Assembly (NCBI GenBank): GCA_016710885.1
Contig: JADJUC010000028.1
Span: forward strand, 1-64,000
Direction: 5' to 3'
Origin: Candidatus Proximibacter danicus
GTDB taxonomy: Bacteria; Pseudomonadota; Gammaproteobacteria; Burkholderiales; Rhodocyclaceae
DNA: 64,000 bases
Below, piece by piece: positions 1 through 9,697 of the stretch (the stretch's first letter is position 1; every line of letters begins with the position of its first letter). The position numbers and the translations under genes were made by a program. The notes under the pieces were generated by a model. It saw only the letters and a list, made by a program, of their open reading frames with translations. It did no database searches and was not told where the DNA came from.

Positions 1-39
1 CTGACAGCGTTGATATCGGACGTTTAATGTTTTCCAGCT

Positions 40-480
40 TCATTCCTGCAGCCTCACTGACTGCGCGGACCGGCCGTCCGCATCTACTTCGCAATACGAT
101 CTTCCACTGGCCGTCGTTTCTTCCATTCCAGCACCTTGTCACTGGTATCGCGCGAGCCCTTCCGCCGTGTAATCCTGGCGGAAGGTAGTTGCAACCACTT
201 CCTTGCCGCGCATGACCACTTCCAGCTTTGAGACGTAGATGCGAATACCGCCCAGGTGCTACAGACGCTTGCTGCGGACGGCCTCCCAGTCGGCACGGGA
301 AAGCGCGCCCTCGAAGCCGGAACTCAGGCGCGTAGAAGGCAAGGTAAGCAGCAACTTCCTTGGCGGACCAGGCGGCGGACCAGGCGGCGATGCGTGCCTC
401 AACCTCCGGAATCCACAAGCCCGGCCCCCTCGTCGGCAGCCACCGCCGGCGCCTCGACGAGAAAAGCCGCTGCCGCGGCC
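40..480 (-). pseudogene. NTF2/SnoaL-like module downstream of or fused to the TolC-like channel, frameshifted
   Basis: Reading the minus strand across frames gives VEARIAAWSA, then AKEVAAYLAFYAPEF, RADWEAVRSKR, DTSDKVLEWKKR and DGQWKI. This is the pattern of NTF2/SnoaL-like domains that follow low-complexity Ala/Pro linkers in some envelope proteins. With frames corrected, the reading ends at a TGA at 40-42. An Ala/Gly-rich linker (about 420-500) separates it from the TolC-like segment, so it may be a C-terminal extension of that protein rather than its own gene. At least three frame changes occur. Its role in adhesin export is unknown; the assignment rests on motif resemblance only. Confidence 0.4.
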
Positions 481-1987
481 TGGGCCGAGAACCATGCCGC
501 CGATCAGCGAGGCATTGGTATTCATCGCTTCCAGCGCACGGTAGTTGAGGCTTTCACGATCGACCGCCGACGATGTCAGGGCGATTGGCGGACAGAGCTG
601 ATCAAGCTGCGGCTTGGTCATTTCGTCCTCACCCGGGGCACCACTCGGGAGGATCGGCCTGCTAAGACCCAGTTGCTCCCCCCGACGGGCCTTGTATGCC
701 GGCAAAGCTGCGCACATGGGCCAGCTGACCCGTCGGCATCGGCATTCACCACAAACCAGCTGGGCGTTGAAGAGTTCGTTCTGGGTATCCAGCAGGTCGA
801 GCAAGGGCGCTGGCCGATGTTGAGCTGGTCGCGATACGCGTCTCGCGTTTCTGGACCAGACTGACCTGAATGCCGATGAAGGAAAGCTGGTCGTTCAGGC
901 CGCTGATGTCGTTGTAGGCGTTCGACAGCGTCTGGCGCATGTCGCGGCAAGCCTTTTCGCGCGCTGGTCGGGGGCAGTGTTCTTGCGCCTCCGCATACTG
1001 GCGGTTGCGATAGACATCGGAAAAGCCGTTGAACAAGGTTGTGAAACAACAACGGCCTCGACCACGTTGTTGGTGCGCTCGCCGGACGTGCCCTGATAGT
1101 TGTCGATATTTTCGGTGCGCACACGCAGCTCAGCTTGGGCATGAAGGCGGCAGGCATGAGCCGACAACTCATACTGTGCGGCTTCCTTTGACTATCGACC
1201 GAGGCGCGCAGCTGGGTTATGTTTTCCAAGGCGAGTGTCCAGCGCGGTATCCATCGAACCGGGCACGCCCGCAGCTGCCGGTACGAACGCGCCACGGCCA
1301 AGCGGCACCTCGCCGACGATGCGCGTAAGCGCGCCGTGACATCATGCAGGTTGCGGCCCATTTCGGTTTGTCAGGTTGACGTCGGCCAGCGCCAGCCGTA
1401 CCACGACCTGCTCTCGACGTCAACACGACGACCGACGCCGGGTTCAGCCCGGCGCTTCAGCTGCTCAAAGGCGATCCGGTGCTGAATGTAGTTCCTGCTC
1501 CGGCAGATGGACACGGTAGCGATAGCGCACGACATCGAGATAGGCGTGAAGACTCCAGCGCGATATTCTCGGAGGCATCGGGAAACTCGAAATAAGCGCA
1601 CCAGCCTGGCACGGCCGGCGCGTTTGACTTCGTTGTAGGTGGGCAAGCCGTCAAACAGCATCTGGTTGGGGCTGACGGTGTAACCTTTTCGCGTGTAGTC
1701 CTTGTCATTGATGCCGGCGCTCGGCTGGTCAGGCTTTTCCTTGCCCTTACCACCGGTGGCATCGATACGCGGCAAAAAGCCGCCGCGCACGACTCCGACT
1801 TCTTCGCTGTGGTTTCCTGGAAGGCATGCCAGCGTGCCACGCCACCTCCGGAGCTGGTGAGGCACCGCCTGTTGGGCGACACGCCTTGGGCGTTCGGGTG
1901 CGGCCAGTTTTTCTGTCGCGGCGGCGCCCGTGCCAAATACGCACAGGCAGCGGCGGTCACCGACAGTTCTAGAATTCTTCTTTGCAT
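480..1987 (-). pseudogene. TolC-family outer-membrane channel of type I secretion (LapE/AggA-like), many frameshifts
   Basis: Pieces in three minus-strand frames together give a TolC-family protein: a signal-peptide-like start at 1987, then VGVVRGGFLPRIDATGGKG, GYTVSPNQMLFDGLPTYNEV, NYIQHRIAFEQLKRRAE, a VGRRVDVE segment and later RDAYRDQLNIGQR followed by LLDLLDTQNELFNAQL. These are typical of the periplasmic coiled-coil and beta-barrel halves of type I secretion outer-membrane channels. It would be the third component beside LapB and LapC at 20.6-24.2 kb and lies divergent to lapG. No single frame covers more than about 240 codons. The conserved residues on either side of each break suggest sequence errors rather than decay. 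Confidence 0.7.
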
Positions 1988-2141
1988 TGATTTCTCTGAG
2001 GGGCAAACTAGCCATACTCAAGCGGCGGATTCTACGCCGGGATTTCTCCAAGTTCTCGTGCATAATTTCACGAATATTCCACATTCCGCACAAAACGCAC
2101 GTTCACAGCGCACTTTCCGGACGCTGATCGACGCTGCGTTG
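1988..2141. promoter_or_regulatory. Divergent intergenic region between the TolC-like gene and lapG
   Basis: This 154-bp A+T-richer stretch separates the likely TolC-like start (1987, minus) from the likely lapG start (2142, plus), so it should hold both promoters. I see no convincing -35/-10 pair or operator, and indel errors nearby make spacing unreliable. Starts are inferred from where conserved protein sequence begins. Confidence 0.35.
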
Positions 2142-2767
2142 ATGCCGCTCTGGCTCGGCATCGCCTTTGCAGTCTGAACTTCGCCAGTTTGCAACAGCAA
2201 CTCGAACGCTTTGGCCCCGCCAGAATCAACCTGCTGCAAGACTGGCAAGCGCAGCGGGGCCGTGAAAAAACAGCCCGAATCAGAGAAACTCAAGCGTTTT
2301 AACGATTTCTTCAACCGCAACATCGTTTTTGATGAAGACCTGACGATCTGGAACCAGACCGACTACTGGGCGACCCCACTGGAAACGATCGGCCGCGGGC
2401 GAAGCCGACTGCGAAGATTTTTCCATTATCAAGTACGCTACTCCCTGCTGCAGGCCGGCGTGCCAGTCAGCAAGATGCGGCTGATCTACGTCAAGGCCAG
2501 ACAAGGCTCCAGCCAGCGGGCGCACATGGTGCTGGCCTACTACGCCAACCCCGGCCGGAAGCCGCGCGGTACTCGACAACCTGGACCCGGCGATCAAGCC
2601 GGCGTCAAGCTCCGCCGATCTGGTACCCGTTTTCCAGTTTCAACAACCAGGGAATATATGCCGGCATCACCACGGCAACACGCCACCACCTCGACCGGCG
2701 GTACCGGCAAACTCTCGCGCTGGGACGACCTGATGCGTCGCCGCACGCGTGTCAGGGTTTCAAATGA
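2142..2767 (+). pseudogene. lapG: LapG-type periplasmic cysteine protease (transglutaminase-like BTLCP family), frameshifted
   Basis: LapG is the calcium-dependent periplasmic protease that cuts the N-terminus of LapA-type adhesins and releases them from the surface. Across frames the sequence gives RINLLQDWQAQR, KRFNDFFNRNIVFDEDL, WNQTDYWATPLETIGRGR, ADCEDFSIIKYATLLQAG, RAHMVLAYY and LDNLD. The Cys-His-Asp triad is visible as TGC at 2410-2412, CAC at 2523-2525 and GAC at 2575-2577. The start at 2142 opens a short hydrophobic segment (MPLWLGIAFA) that fits a signal peptide. The stop is probably the TGA at 2765-2767, just before lapD. The frame breaks after about codon 12, near 2265, near 2400, and again beyond 2440. 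The target site (TAAG) is present in LapA of this window. Confidence 0.8.
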
Positions 2768-2805
2768 AGATGCTCACTACACTCGTTTTCGAAGGGGACT
2801 GATCC

Positions 2806-4707
2806 ATGTCCATGACCGACAATTGTGGCTCGCCATCATCATCAGCACCTTGCTCGCCCTGGGCGGCAGCCCTGCTCACTTCAACGCTGGCGGCTAGAGC
2901 CTATCTCTCGCAGCGACTGACACTGAAGAACGCCGACAACGCCACCGCACTGGCCCTTGCGCTGTCGCAGAAACAGCCCGATGCGATCGATATCGAGCTG
3001 ACGGCGGCGGCACTGTTCGACAGCAGCAACTACGAGCTGGTGCGCGTGACCGACCCGGAGGGCAAAACCATCGTTGAGCGACGCGCACGGCGGGTGATTT
3101 CGATGCCCGGAATGGTTCGTTCGTCGCTTTCCGATTACCGCCAGCCCAGGAGAGGCGCAGATTTCCAGTGGCTGGAAGCAGGTCGGCACTGTCCATCTGG
3201 TCAGCCACAGCCGCTTCGCCTACCGGGCGCTGTGGTCAAGCACGCTGGAGATGATTGCGGCGTTGTCTGGCCGGTCTGGTTTGGCGGCTACCTTGGCGCC
3301 CTCGTTCTGCGCCGGCTGCGCCAGCCTTCAGAACGCTGTCATCGGGCAGGCGCAGGCTATTTCGAGCGTCGCTTCATCACCATTGAAGAGCCGGATGTGC
3401 CGGAGCTCAAACAGTTGGCCACGGCCATGAATGCCACCGTGACCCGGCTGAAGGATATGTTCGAGGAGGCCGGGCGGCTGGAGGCAGTGCGTCGAGAGGC
3501 CAACTCCGACGCACTGACCGGGCTCGCTAACCACCAGCTATTTCATGGCCCGCCTGCGCGAAGCAGCACAGGATGACAATTCCGCCGGGGCACGGTGTTC
3601 GTGCCCGTCTGGCCAATCTGGCGGCGGTCAGCCAGTCCCTGGGACGCGGGGCCACCGACGAGCTGCTGCGTTGCTTTGGCAAGGTTCTCGGCAATGCAGC
3701 AACGTCACTGCCGGAAGCGCTGGCAGCGCGTCTCAGCAGCGCCGACTTTGCCCTGCTTGTTCCCGACATGGCAAACCCGCAAGCGGCAGCCGAACATTTG
3801 CTCGACACGCTTGCGCAGGAAGGTGCCGGTTTCCTGCCCGATCAACCCAGCGCCTGGCTGGGCTGGCCATTTTGCCCGGGGCAACGAGGTGGGTACCATC
3901 CTGGCGCAGGTGGATGCCGCACTGGCGGCAGTGGAGGCAGACGGGCGTAACGGTTTCCGCATCGTCGATCTGCGCGAAGGCGAGAAGCGCCAAAGAGTGC
4001 CGAGTGGTCGAAACTGATTCGACGGGCACTGGAACAGCATTAGGTGCGTCTGGTTTCCTTCCCGGTCGCCAGTCTGCAGGGGCACTGATACACCGTGAAT
4101 GTCCGTTGCGCCTGATGTTCGATGAGGATGGCGAATGGCAGCCGGCCGGGCGCTTCCTGCCGGTTGCAGGCGCTTGAAGCTGACACCGCAACTCGATCTG
4201 GCTGCCGTTGCGCTCGGCCTTGATGAGCTAGAGGCACGGCCGGAACTGACCGGGCTGGCCATCAACCTCTCGGCAAGTTCAATACAACTGCCCGAATTCC
4301 GCCGCGAGCTACATGCCCTGCTCAAGCGACGGCGAGGTACGGCACGCCTCTGGCTGGAGGTTTCGGAGGCGGGAGCACTGGCACACTTCGATGCTTTCCG
4401 CGCACTCTGCATTGAACTCATGCACGCCGGCTGCCAGATGGGCATCGAGCATTTCGGCCGCCAGTTCAGCGAGATCGGCCGGCTGCACGACCTCGGCCTG
4501 GATTACATCAAGGTCGACGCCAGCTTCATTCGCGGCCTCGATAGCAACGCCGGCAACCAGGCGTTTCTCAAGGGGCTGTCGACGATTGCCAAGGGTATCG
4601 GCCTGAAGGTGATTGCTGAAGGCGTGGCGAGTGAGGCGGAATTCGCGGCGCTGGCCGGCGTCGGGTTTGATGGGGCGACGGGGCCGGGGGTACGGGAACC
4701 GGGCTGA
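2806..4707 (+). pseudogene. lapD: LapD-type c-di-GMP receptor (HAMP, degenerate GGDEF and EAL), frameshifted
   Basis: LapD is an inner-membrane protein whose degenerate EAL domain binds c-di-GMP; bound LapD holds LapG and so protects the adhesin. Across frames I read MSMT, then QLWLAIIISTLLALGGS (first membrane helix), a periplasmic LapD/MoxY-like segment with LALALSQKQPDAIDIEL and LVRVTDPEGKTIVERRARR, a second hydrophobic stretch (about 3240-3320), NSDALTGLAN, a GGDEF site replaced by SSADFALLVP, and an EAL-like domain with GIEHFGRQFSEIG, LGLDYIKVDASFIRG, FLKGLSTIAKGIG and VIAEGVAS. The C-terminus GFDGATGPGV is LapD-like. The EAL half (4135-4707) is intact. Breaks occur at about 2817, 2872, 3100, 3230, 3545, 3590, 3870, 3990 and 4130. 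Confidence 0.85.
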
Positions 4708-4728
4708 GAGACGAAAGATGCGACAGCG

Positions 4729-4753
4729 CAGGTGCCGGGCTTACCGGCACCTG
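4729..4753. terminator. Hairpin between convergent lapD and lapA
   Basis: A perfect 10-bp inverted repeat, CAGGTGCCGG, with a 5-base loop and its complement lies between the lapD stop (4707) and the lapA stop (4772). It has no T-tract on either side, so it could be a weak bidirectional terminator or an mRNA 3'-end stabiliser. Confidence 0.5.
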
Positions 4754-4771
4754 CTGACAGATTCTGCGATC

Positions 4772-7700
4772 TCAGTCGACCACTAACGTGCCATTGCGCA
4801 ACAGTTGTTGCAGCAATTGCGTTTCACTTCCAGCTCCCGTGGCGGAGTAGAGATCAAACCCTTGCAGGGTAATCCTTTGATCTTCAGCTGCCGCGTTGTA
4901 GGTACCGCCAGCAAAACCGCCGGTGGTACTGATGCGAATGACGGTATCGGTGCCGCCCGTCGTAATGTCGAGATAGTTGAGCAATGTGCACGCTTCCGGC
5001 GTCGAACCTTGCGTCAGCAGGGAGGAATGTTCCCCTTGCAGGAGATCGCGCAAATCGATGCGATCGCCACCGCCGATAGGTGCGCCAGTGCCGCCCGTCG
5101 GGTTTCCATAGCTGGTGCCGGTTTCGATCGTGCTATAGCCCCCGCCGTAGGTGAAATCCGCAATGACGTCGATGGCTGGGGCACCGGGTGCACCACGGTC
5201 CGCCAGATTCCATTCGAAAACATCGGAACCCAGACCGCCGAGCAGCATGTCGTTCCCCTGCCCGCCGATCAGGCGGTCAGCGCCCGCACCCCCGTCTAGC
5301 CTGTTGTCGCCGTCGTTACCGATCAATCGGTTGTCCGCCGCGTTTCCAGTCGCATCAATCGCGTTGCTACCCTGGAGTCTGATATTTTCCAGTCCGCTTG
5401 CCAGCGTGTAGTCCTGGTTGTATGAAGCCGCCAGTTCAACCGAATCCGTACCTCCTGCATCGCTGACCGTGTCGCCGACATTGTCGACAATGAAAACATC
5501 GTCACCGAGCCCACCGATCATGGTGTCCGCGCCAACTCCGCCATCGAGAATATCCGGTCCGTCGCCACCGTAGAGGGTGTCGTTTCCGCTCCCGCCATCG
5601 AGGTAATCGGCACCGGCCATGCCATACATCACATCGTTACCGCCGCCGCCCTGAATGAAATCGCGGGACAGATTGCCGGTCATCACGTTGTCGTTGCTGT
5701 CGCCGTCGAGGACTGCACCGGTGCGCAATTCATACTGCCGATTGGTTGCAGTTTCGGCAATTTCCTGAGTCCGCCGATCAGACACGATCGGTGCGTTTTC
5801 GTTGGTGAAAAGCGCGACATTGTCGAGTGACAAGAGCTTGAAGCTGGTTTCGCTGCTGAGTTTGTACTCGACACGCAGGCGCGCGTTGCCTCCCTGCTCC
5901 CAATAGAGCAGTTCAAAGGGTTGCAGTCCTTCGATACGGTCGTCGATTTCAACGTTGCGGAACACGCGCGATGTCGGCGCCTGATTGCCATCGAATTCGA
6001 TCAGTGTTTCTCCGGCAACCTTGAGCCGGAAACCATCGTCGGCGACAACCCGGAAGTCATAGTTACCGCGTTCGAAGAAAATCTGGCCGCTCAGGCGAAT
6101 CGCCGAATCCGTTGTCCGCCCCATACCCGTGCCGGCATCCGAAAGATTTGCAGCACCAGCGCCCTGTTCCGTCATCGCTGACGCATCGTCGCTATCCAGG
6201 AAGGTCGAGAAGGCATTGTTCGCCGTGTCGTTCGTCGTCGATAGCGCATTGCCAGCAGCCAGGCTGGCATTTGCACCGAGGTTGGAATTCACTTGCGGAT
6301 TGAAACCGTAGTCGAGATCCTTCGCCGTAAACCGAACGTCCGGTGCACCTGTAACGGCTGAGTCCGCACTACCGACAATGTCGCTGCTACCTCCGCGCGC
6401 CGCGTTGCGCCCGTTGATTATCAACTCCATGTCCTCGACAGCGTTGAGATTGGCGCCACCAAATGTAGCCTGCCCATCATCGGCATGCAGGCGGCTGCCT
6501 CCCGGTGGGCTGGTCGAATCGTTGTAACCGTAGTACTCGCCGTTGAGGCCAGAAGCATTGACCAGAACCGATGGCGGGGTAATTGCCGTCAAATCCTGCG
6601 CACCGTTGATGAGCAGGGTAATCGTTGCGGTATCGGTGCTGGTGCCATCCGAAATTTTGTAGGTAAAGACCTCCGTCGCAACCTGACCGGCAATCAGGTT
6701 CTGGGTGGTTGCACGGGCGTTATCCAGCGTATAGGTGTAAGCGCCATTGGCCGCGATCGTGAGGGTTCCATAAAGGCCGCTGATCGTTGTGCCAACGCCA
6801 CCCACCGGCTCGCTCGCCGGCGTTCCTGCGGAAACGCCGGTCACCGTGATAGGGTTTCCTTCTGGGTCAGAATCGGCAACGTTGCCAAAACCGCCAGAAC
6901 CCGTCAGCGCATTTCCGCTGAGCGTTGTGCTTGCGGCATCCTCAGTCAGTCTCGCAATGGGAGCATCGTCGTTGGCAATAGGAGCATCGTTGATACCCGG
7001 ATCATCGATACCGGTAACGTTAACGCCGCGCTTGAGTATCTCAAGATTGAGCGTTCCAGTTGTTTGTGCGGTACTGCCGTTGGGCTCTATCGTTGTGGCC
7101 ACCACGGCGAGAGAGAAGGCGCCGCTATACGTACTAGGAAGGACAATTCTCGCGCTGGCCAGATCAGCGATGGCCAAGGTAACGCTTCCGCCAATCGGTA
7201 CCAGCCCGAGAGGCGACGAGGTCGTATAGAACATCGCCCCTGCCGGGATGTCATTGAAGGTGATCGAATGCGTCTCCGAGGTGTCGGTATCGACAAGTGT
7301 GGAGGACACATACTGGCCGAGGCCGATACTCGTCTCGGTGCTTCCATTGGCATTACCCTGGATGGCGCCCTGGACGCTGCGAAGATTGATATCGTCCACC
7401 ATCGCCCCGTTGCCGCTACTATTCGTGCTTGTCGCATCAGTAACAATCGTGATGACTTGATTGCCACCATTGCCGACAAAACTAAAGCGCAGATTGCTCC
7501 AGTCAAGCGCTTCATTAGGGCTGACGGCCGAATATTTTCCGATCGAAACACCATCAACCAGAACATTGATCCGGGTGTATCCCGCGCTGTAGCCCAAATG
7601 CCCAGCGTGGTCCAGAGAGAGGTCATAGACAAGACCATTCTGTGTAGCCACTGTGCGCGAAATGCCGATCGTCTGGTTGGTGGTACCTCCTGCATCGCTG

Positions 7701-9697
7701 AGCTCAAGCCAGTCGCTACCGTTACCTGTAGCCGACAGAACGCTTGATGTCCCGCCGGATTGACGGTTCATCAGATCGTTTGTCGACCAGGTTTCAAAGG
7801 TATTGCTGCCACCCGAACGTGTGTTTGGTGTGTCGACTCGTGTCCAGCCTTCAAACGTGGCCCCGGCATTCGCCTGCGATCCGGTATTGGAATTGGGCGC
7901 CGATTCCCAGCTGGTGTTAAAGAGGTTAGTACCGGCATTGGCCACTGTAAGCGTCGGCGCATCCGCTACCGGAGTGATATCGATACGGGCCGTCGCCGCC
8001 GTGCTGCTGGAAGTTCCGTCAAAGGCCTGATAATTGAAAGTCGCGTAATCCGCTTGGCGATCACCGGTTCCTGCTCCACCAAAAACATCTGCGCCGGACT
8101 CGTGCAGATCGGGCACAAAACGCAACCGGCCGCCGGCGATATCCGTCTGGCTGATCAACTGATTGGCCGAAATATCGCTCCACGTCGCACCATTGAAATA
8201 TTCAAGGGTCCCGGCGACAGGTGTCGAAAGCACGCGAATTGACAAGCCAGGTGCTGCCGTGTCAACGTCAGACACATTGAAGTCGCTCCAGTTGAACAGG
8301 TAGGCCTGATCTTCCGCGCCGACGACGCTGGCGGAGGTTACCACTGGTGCGTCATCGACTGCCGTGACGCCAATCGATATCGTCGCCGGGCTGGCATCCA
8401 CGTTGCCTTCGTTGTCCGTCGCGGCATACGTGAAGCTGGTGTTGCCGTTCCAGTTGGCGTTCGGCGTGAACGACAGGCTGGCGGCGTTCCCCGTCGCGGA
8501 AATCACCTGCCCCACCGTCACCGGGTTGCCGGCATACAGCAGCGTGCCGTTCGCAGGCAGGCTGCCAATCGTGAAGCTGGCGACCGTGCCGTCAACGTCT
8601 CCACCACTCAGGGTGATGGCGATGGCGCCGCCGTCTTCCGTGCCGCTCACGCTCTGGTCGTTCGTCGTGGGCAGGTCAATCCCCGCCGTGACGCCAATCG
8701 ATATCGTCGCCGGGCTGGCATCCACGTTGCCTTCGTTGTCCGTCGCGGCATACGTGAAGCTGGTGTTGCCGTTCCAGTTGGCGTTCGGCGTGAACGACAG
8801 GCTGGCGGCGTTCCCCGTCGCGGAAATCACCTGCCCCACCGTCACCGGGTTGCCGGCATACAGCAGCGTGCCGTTCGCAGGCAGGCTGCCAATCGTGAAG
8901 CTGGCGACCGTGCCGTCAACGTCTCCACCACTCAGGGTGATGGCGATGGCGCCGCCGTCTTCCGTGCCGCTCACGCTCTGGTCGTTCGTCGTGGGCAGGT
9001 CAATCCCCGCCGTGACGCCAATCGATATCGTCGCCGGGCTGGCATCCACGTTGCCTTCGTTGTCCGTCGCGGCATACGTGAAGCTGGTGTTGCCGTTCCA
9101 GTTGGCGTTCGGCGTGAACGACAGGCTGGCGGCGTTCCCCGTCGCGGAAATCACCTGCCCCACCGTCACCGGGTTGCCGGCATACAGCAGCGTGCCGTTC
9201 GCAGGCAGGCTGCCAATCGTGAAGCTGGCGACCGTGCCGTCAACGTCTCCACCACTCAGGGTGATGGCGATGGCGCCGCCGTCTTCCGTGCCGCTCACGC
9301 TCTGGTCGTTCGTCGTGGGCAGGTCAATCCCCGCCGTGACGCCAATCGATATCGTCGCCGGGCTGGCATCCACGTTGCCTTCGTTGTCCGTCGCGGCATA
9401 CGTGAAGCTGGTGTTGCCGTTCCAGTTGGCGTTCGGCGTGAACGACAGGCTGGCGGCGTTCCCCGTCGCGGAAATCACCTGCCCCACCGTCACCGGGTTG
9501 CCGGCATACAGCAGCGTGCCGTTCGCAGGCAGGCTGCCAATCGTGAAGCTGGCGACCGTGCCGTCAACGTCTCCACCACTCAGGGTGATGGCGATGGCGC
9601 CGCCGTCTTCCGTGCCGCTCACGCTCTGGTCGTTCGTCGTGGGCAGGTCAATCCCCGCCGTGACGCCAATCGATATCGTCGCCGGGCTGGCATCCAC
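4772..9697 (-). CDS. lapA: C-terminal reading frame of LapA: last repeats, ligand-binding-like domains, RTX, secretion signal
   Basis: This open frame ends at the authentic LapA stop; upstream it is open to the extra G near 9764. In protein order it holds four full repeat units, a different cadherin-like domain (about 7950-8360), a concanavalin/LamG-like segment with SDWLELSDAGGTTNQ and MVDDINLRS (7340-7760), a VCBS-like domain (6590-7000), a PA14-like segment with FFERGNYDFRVVADDGFRL (5800-6120), two RTX blocks with GGSGNDTLYGGDGPDIL (5490-5690) and GGAGADRLIGGQGNDML (5220-5330), and a final about 140 residues that end in LLRNGTLVVD, as expected for an uncleaved C-terminal type I secretion signal. 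RTX repeats bind calcium and fold outside the cell. Confidence 0.85.
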   Translation of the reverse strand: MDASPATISIGVTAGIDLPTTNDQSVSGTEDGGAIAITLSGGDVDGTVASFTIGSLPANGTLLYAGNPVTVGQVISATGNAASLSFTPNANWNGNTSFTYAATDNEGNVDASPATISIGVTAGIDLPTTNDQSVSGTEDGGAIAITLSGGDVDGTVASFTIGSLPANGTLLYAGNPVTVGQVISATGNAASLSFTPNANWNGNTSFTYAATDNEGNVDASPATISIGVTAGIDLPTTNDQSVSGTEDGGAIAITLSGGDVDGTVASFTIGSLPANGTLLYAGNPVTVGQVISATGNAASLSFTPNANWNGNTSFTYAATDNEGNVDASPATISIGVTAGIDLPTTNDQSVSGTEDGGAIAITLSGGDVDGTVASFTIGSLPANGTLLYAGNPVTVGQVISATGNAASLSFTPNANWNGNTSFTYAATDNEGNVDASPATISIGVTAVDDAPVVTSASVVGAEDQAYLFNWSDFNVSDVDTAAPGLSIRVLSTPVAGTLEYFNGATWSDISANQLISQTDIAGGRLRFVPDLHESGADVFGGAGTGDRQADYATFNYQAFDGTSSSTAATARIDITPVADAPTLTVANAGTNLFNTSWESAPNSNTGSQANAGATFEGWTRVDTPNTRSGGSNTFETWSTNDLMNRQSGGTSSVLSATGNGSDWLELSDAGGTTNQTIGISRTVATQNGLVYDLSLDHAGHLGYSAGYTRINVLVDGVSIGKYSAVSPNEALDWSNLRFSFVGNGGNQVITIVTDATSTNSSGNGAMVDDINLRSVQGAIQGNANGSTETSIGLGQYVSSTLVDTDTSETHSITFNDIPAGAMFYTTSSPLGLVPIGGSVTLAIADLASARIVLPSTYSGAFSLAVVATTIEPNGSTAQTTGTLNLEILKRGVNVTGIDDPGINDAPIANDDAPIARLTEDAASTTLSGNALTGSGGFGNVADSDPEGNPITVTGVSAGTPASEPVGGVGTTISGLYGTLTIAANGAYTYTLDNARATTQNLIAGQVATEVFTYKISDGTSTDTATITLLINGAQDLTAITPPSVLVNASGLNGEYYGYNDSTSPPGGSRLHADDGQATFGGANLNAVEDMELIINGRNAARGGSSDIVGSADSAVTGAPDVRFTAKDLDYGFNPQVNSNLGANASLAAGNALSTTNDTANNAFSTFLDSDDASAMTEQGAGAANLSDAGTGMGRTTDSAIRLSGQIFFERGNYDFRVVADDGFRLKVAGETLIEFDGNQAPTSRVFRNVEIDDRIEGLQPFELLYWEQGGNARLRVEYKLSSETSFKLLSLDNVALFTNENAPIVSDRRTQEIAETATNRQYELRTGAVLDGDSNDNVMTGNLSRDFIQGGGGNDVMYGMAGADYLDGGSGNDTLYGGDGPDILDGGVGADTMIGGLGDDVFIVDNVGDTVSDAGGTDSVELAASYNQDYTLASGLENIRLQGSNAIDATGNAADNRLIGNDGDNRLDGGAGADRLIGGQGNDMLLGGLGSDVFEWNLADRGAPGAPAIDVIADFTYGGGYSTIETGTSYGNPTGGTGAPIGGGDRIDLRDLLQGEHSSLLTQGSTPEACTLLNYLDITTGGTDTVIRISTTGGFAGGTYNAAAEDQRITLQGFDLYSATGAGSETQLLQQLLRNGTLVVD

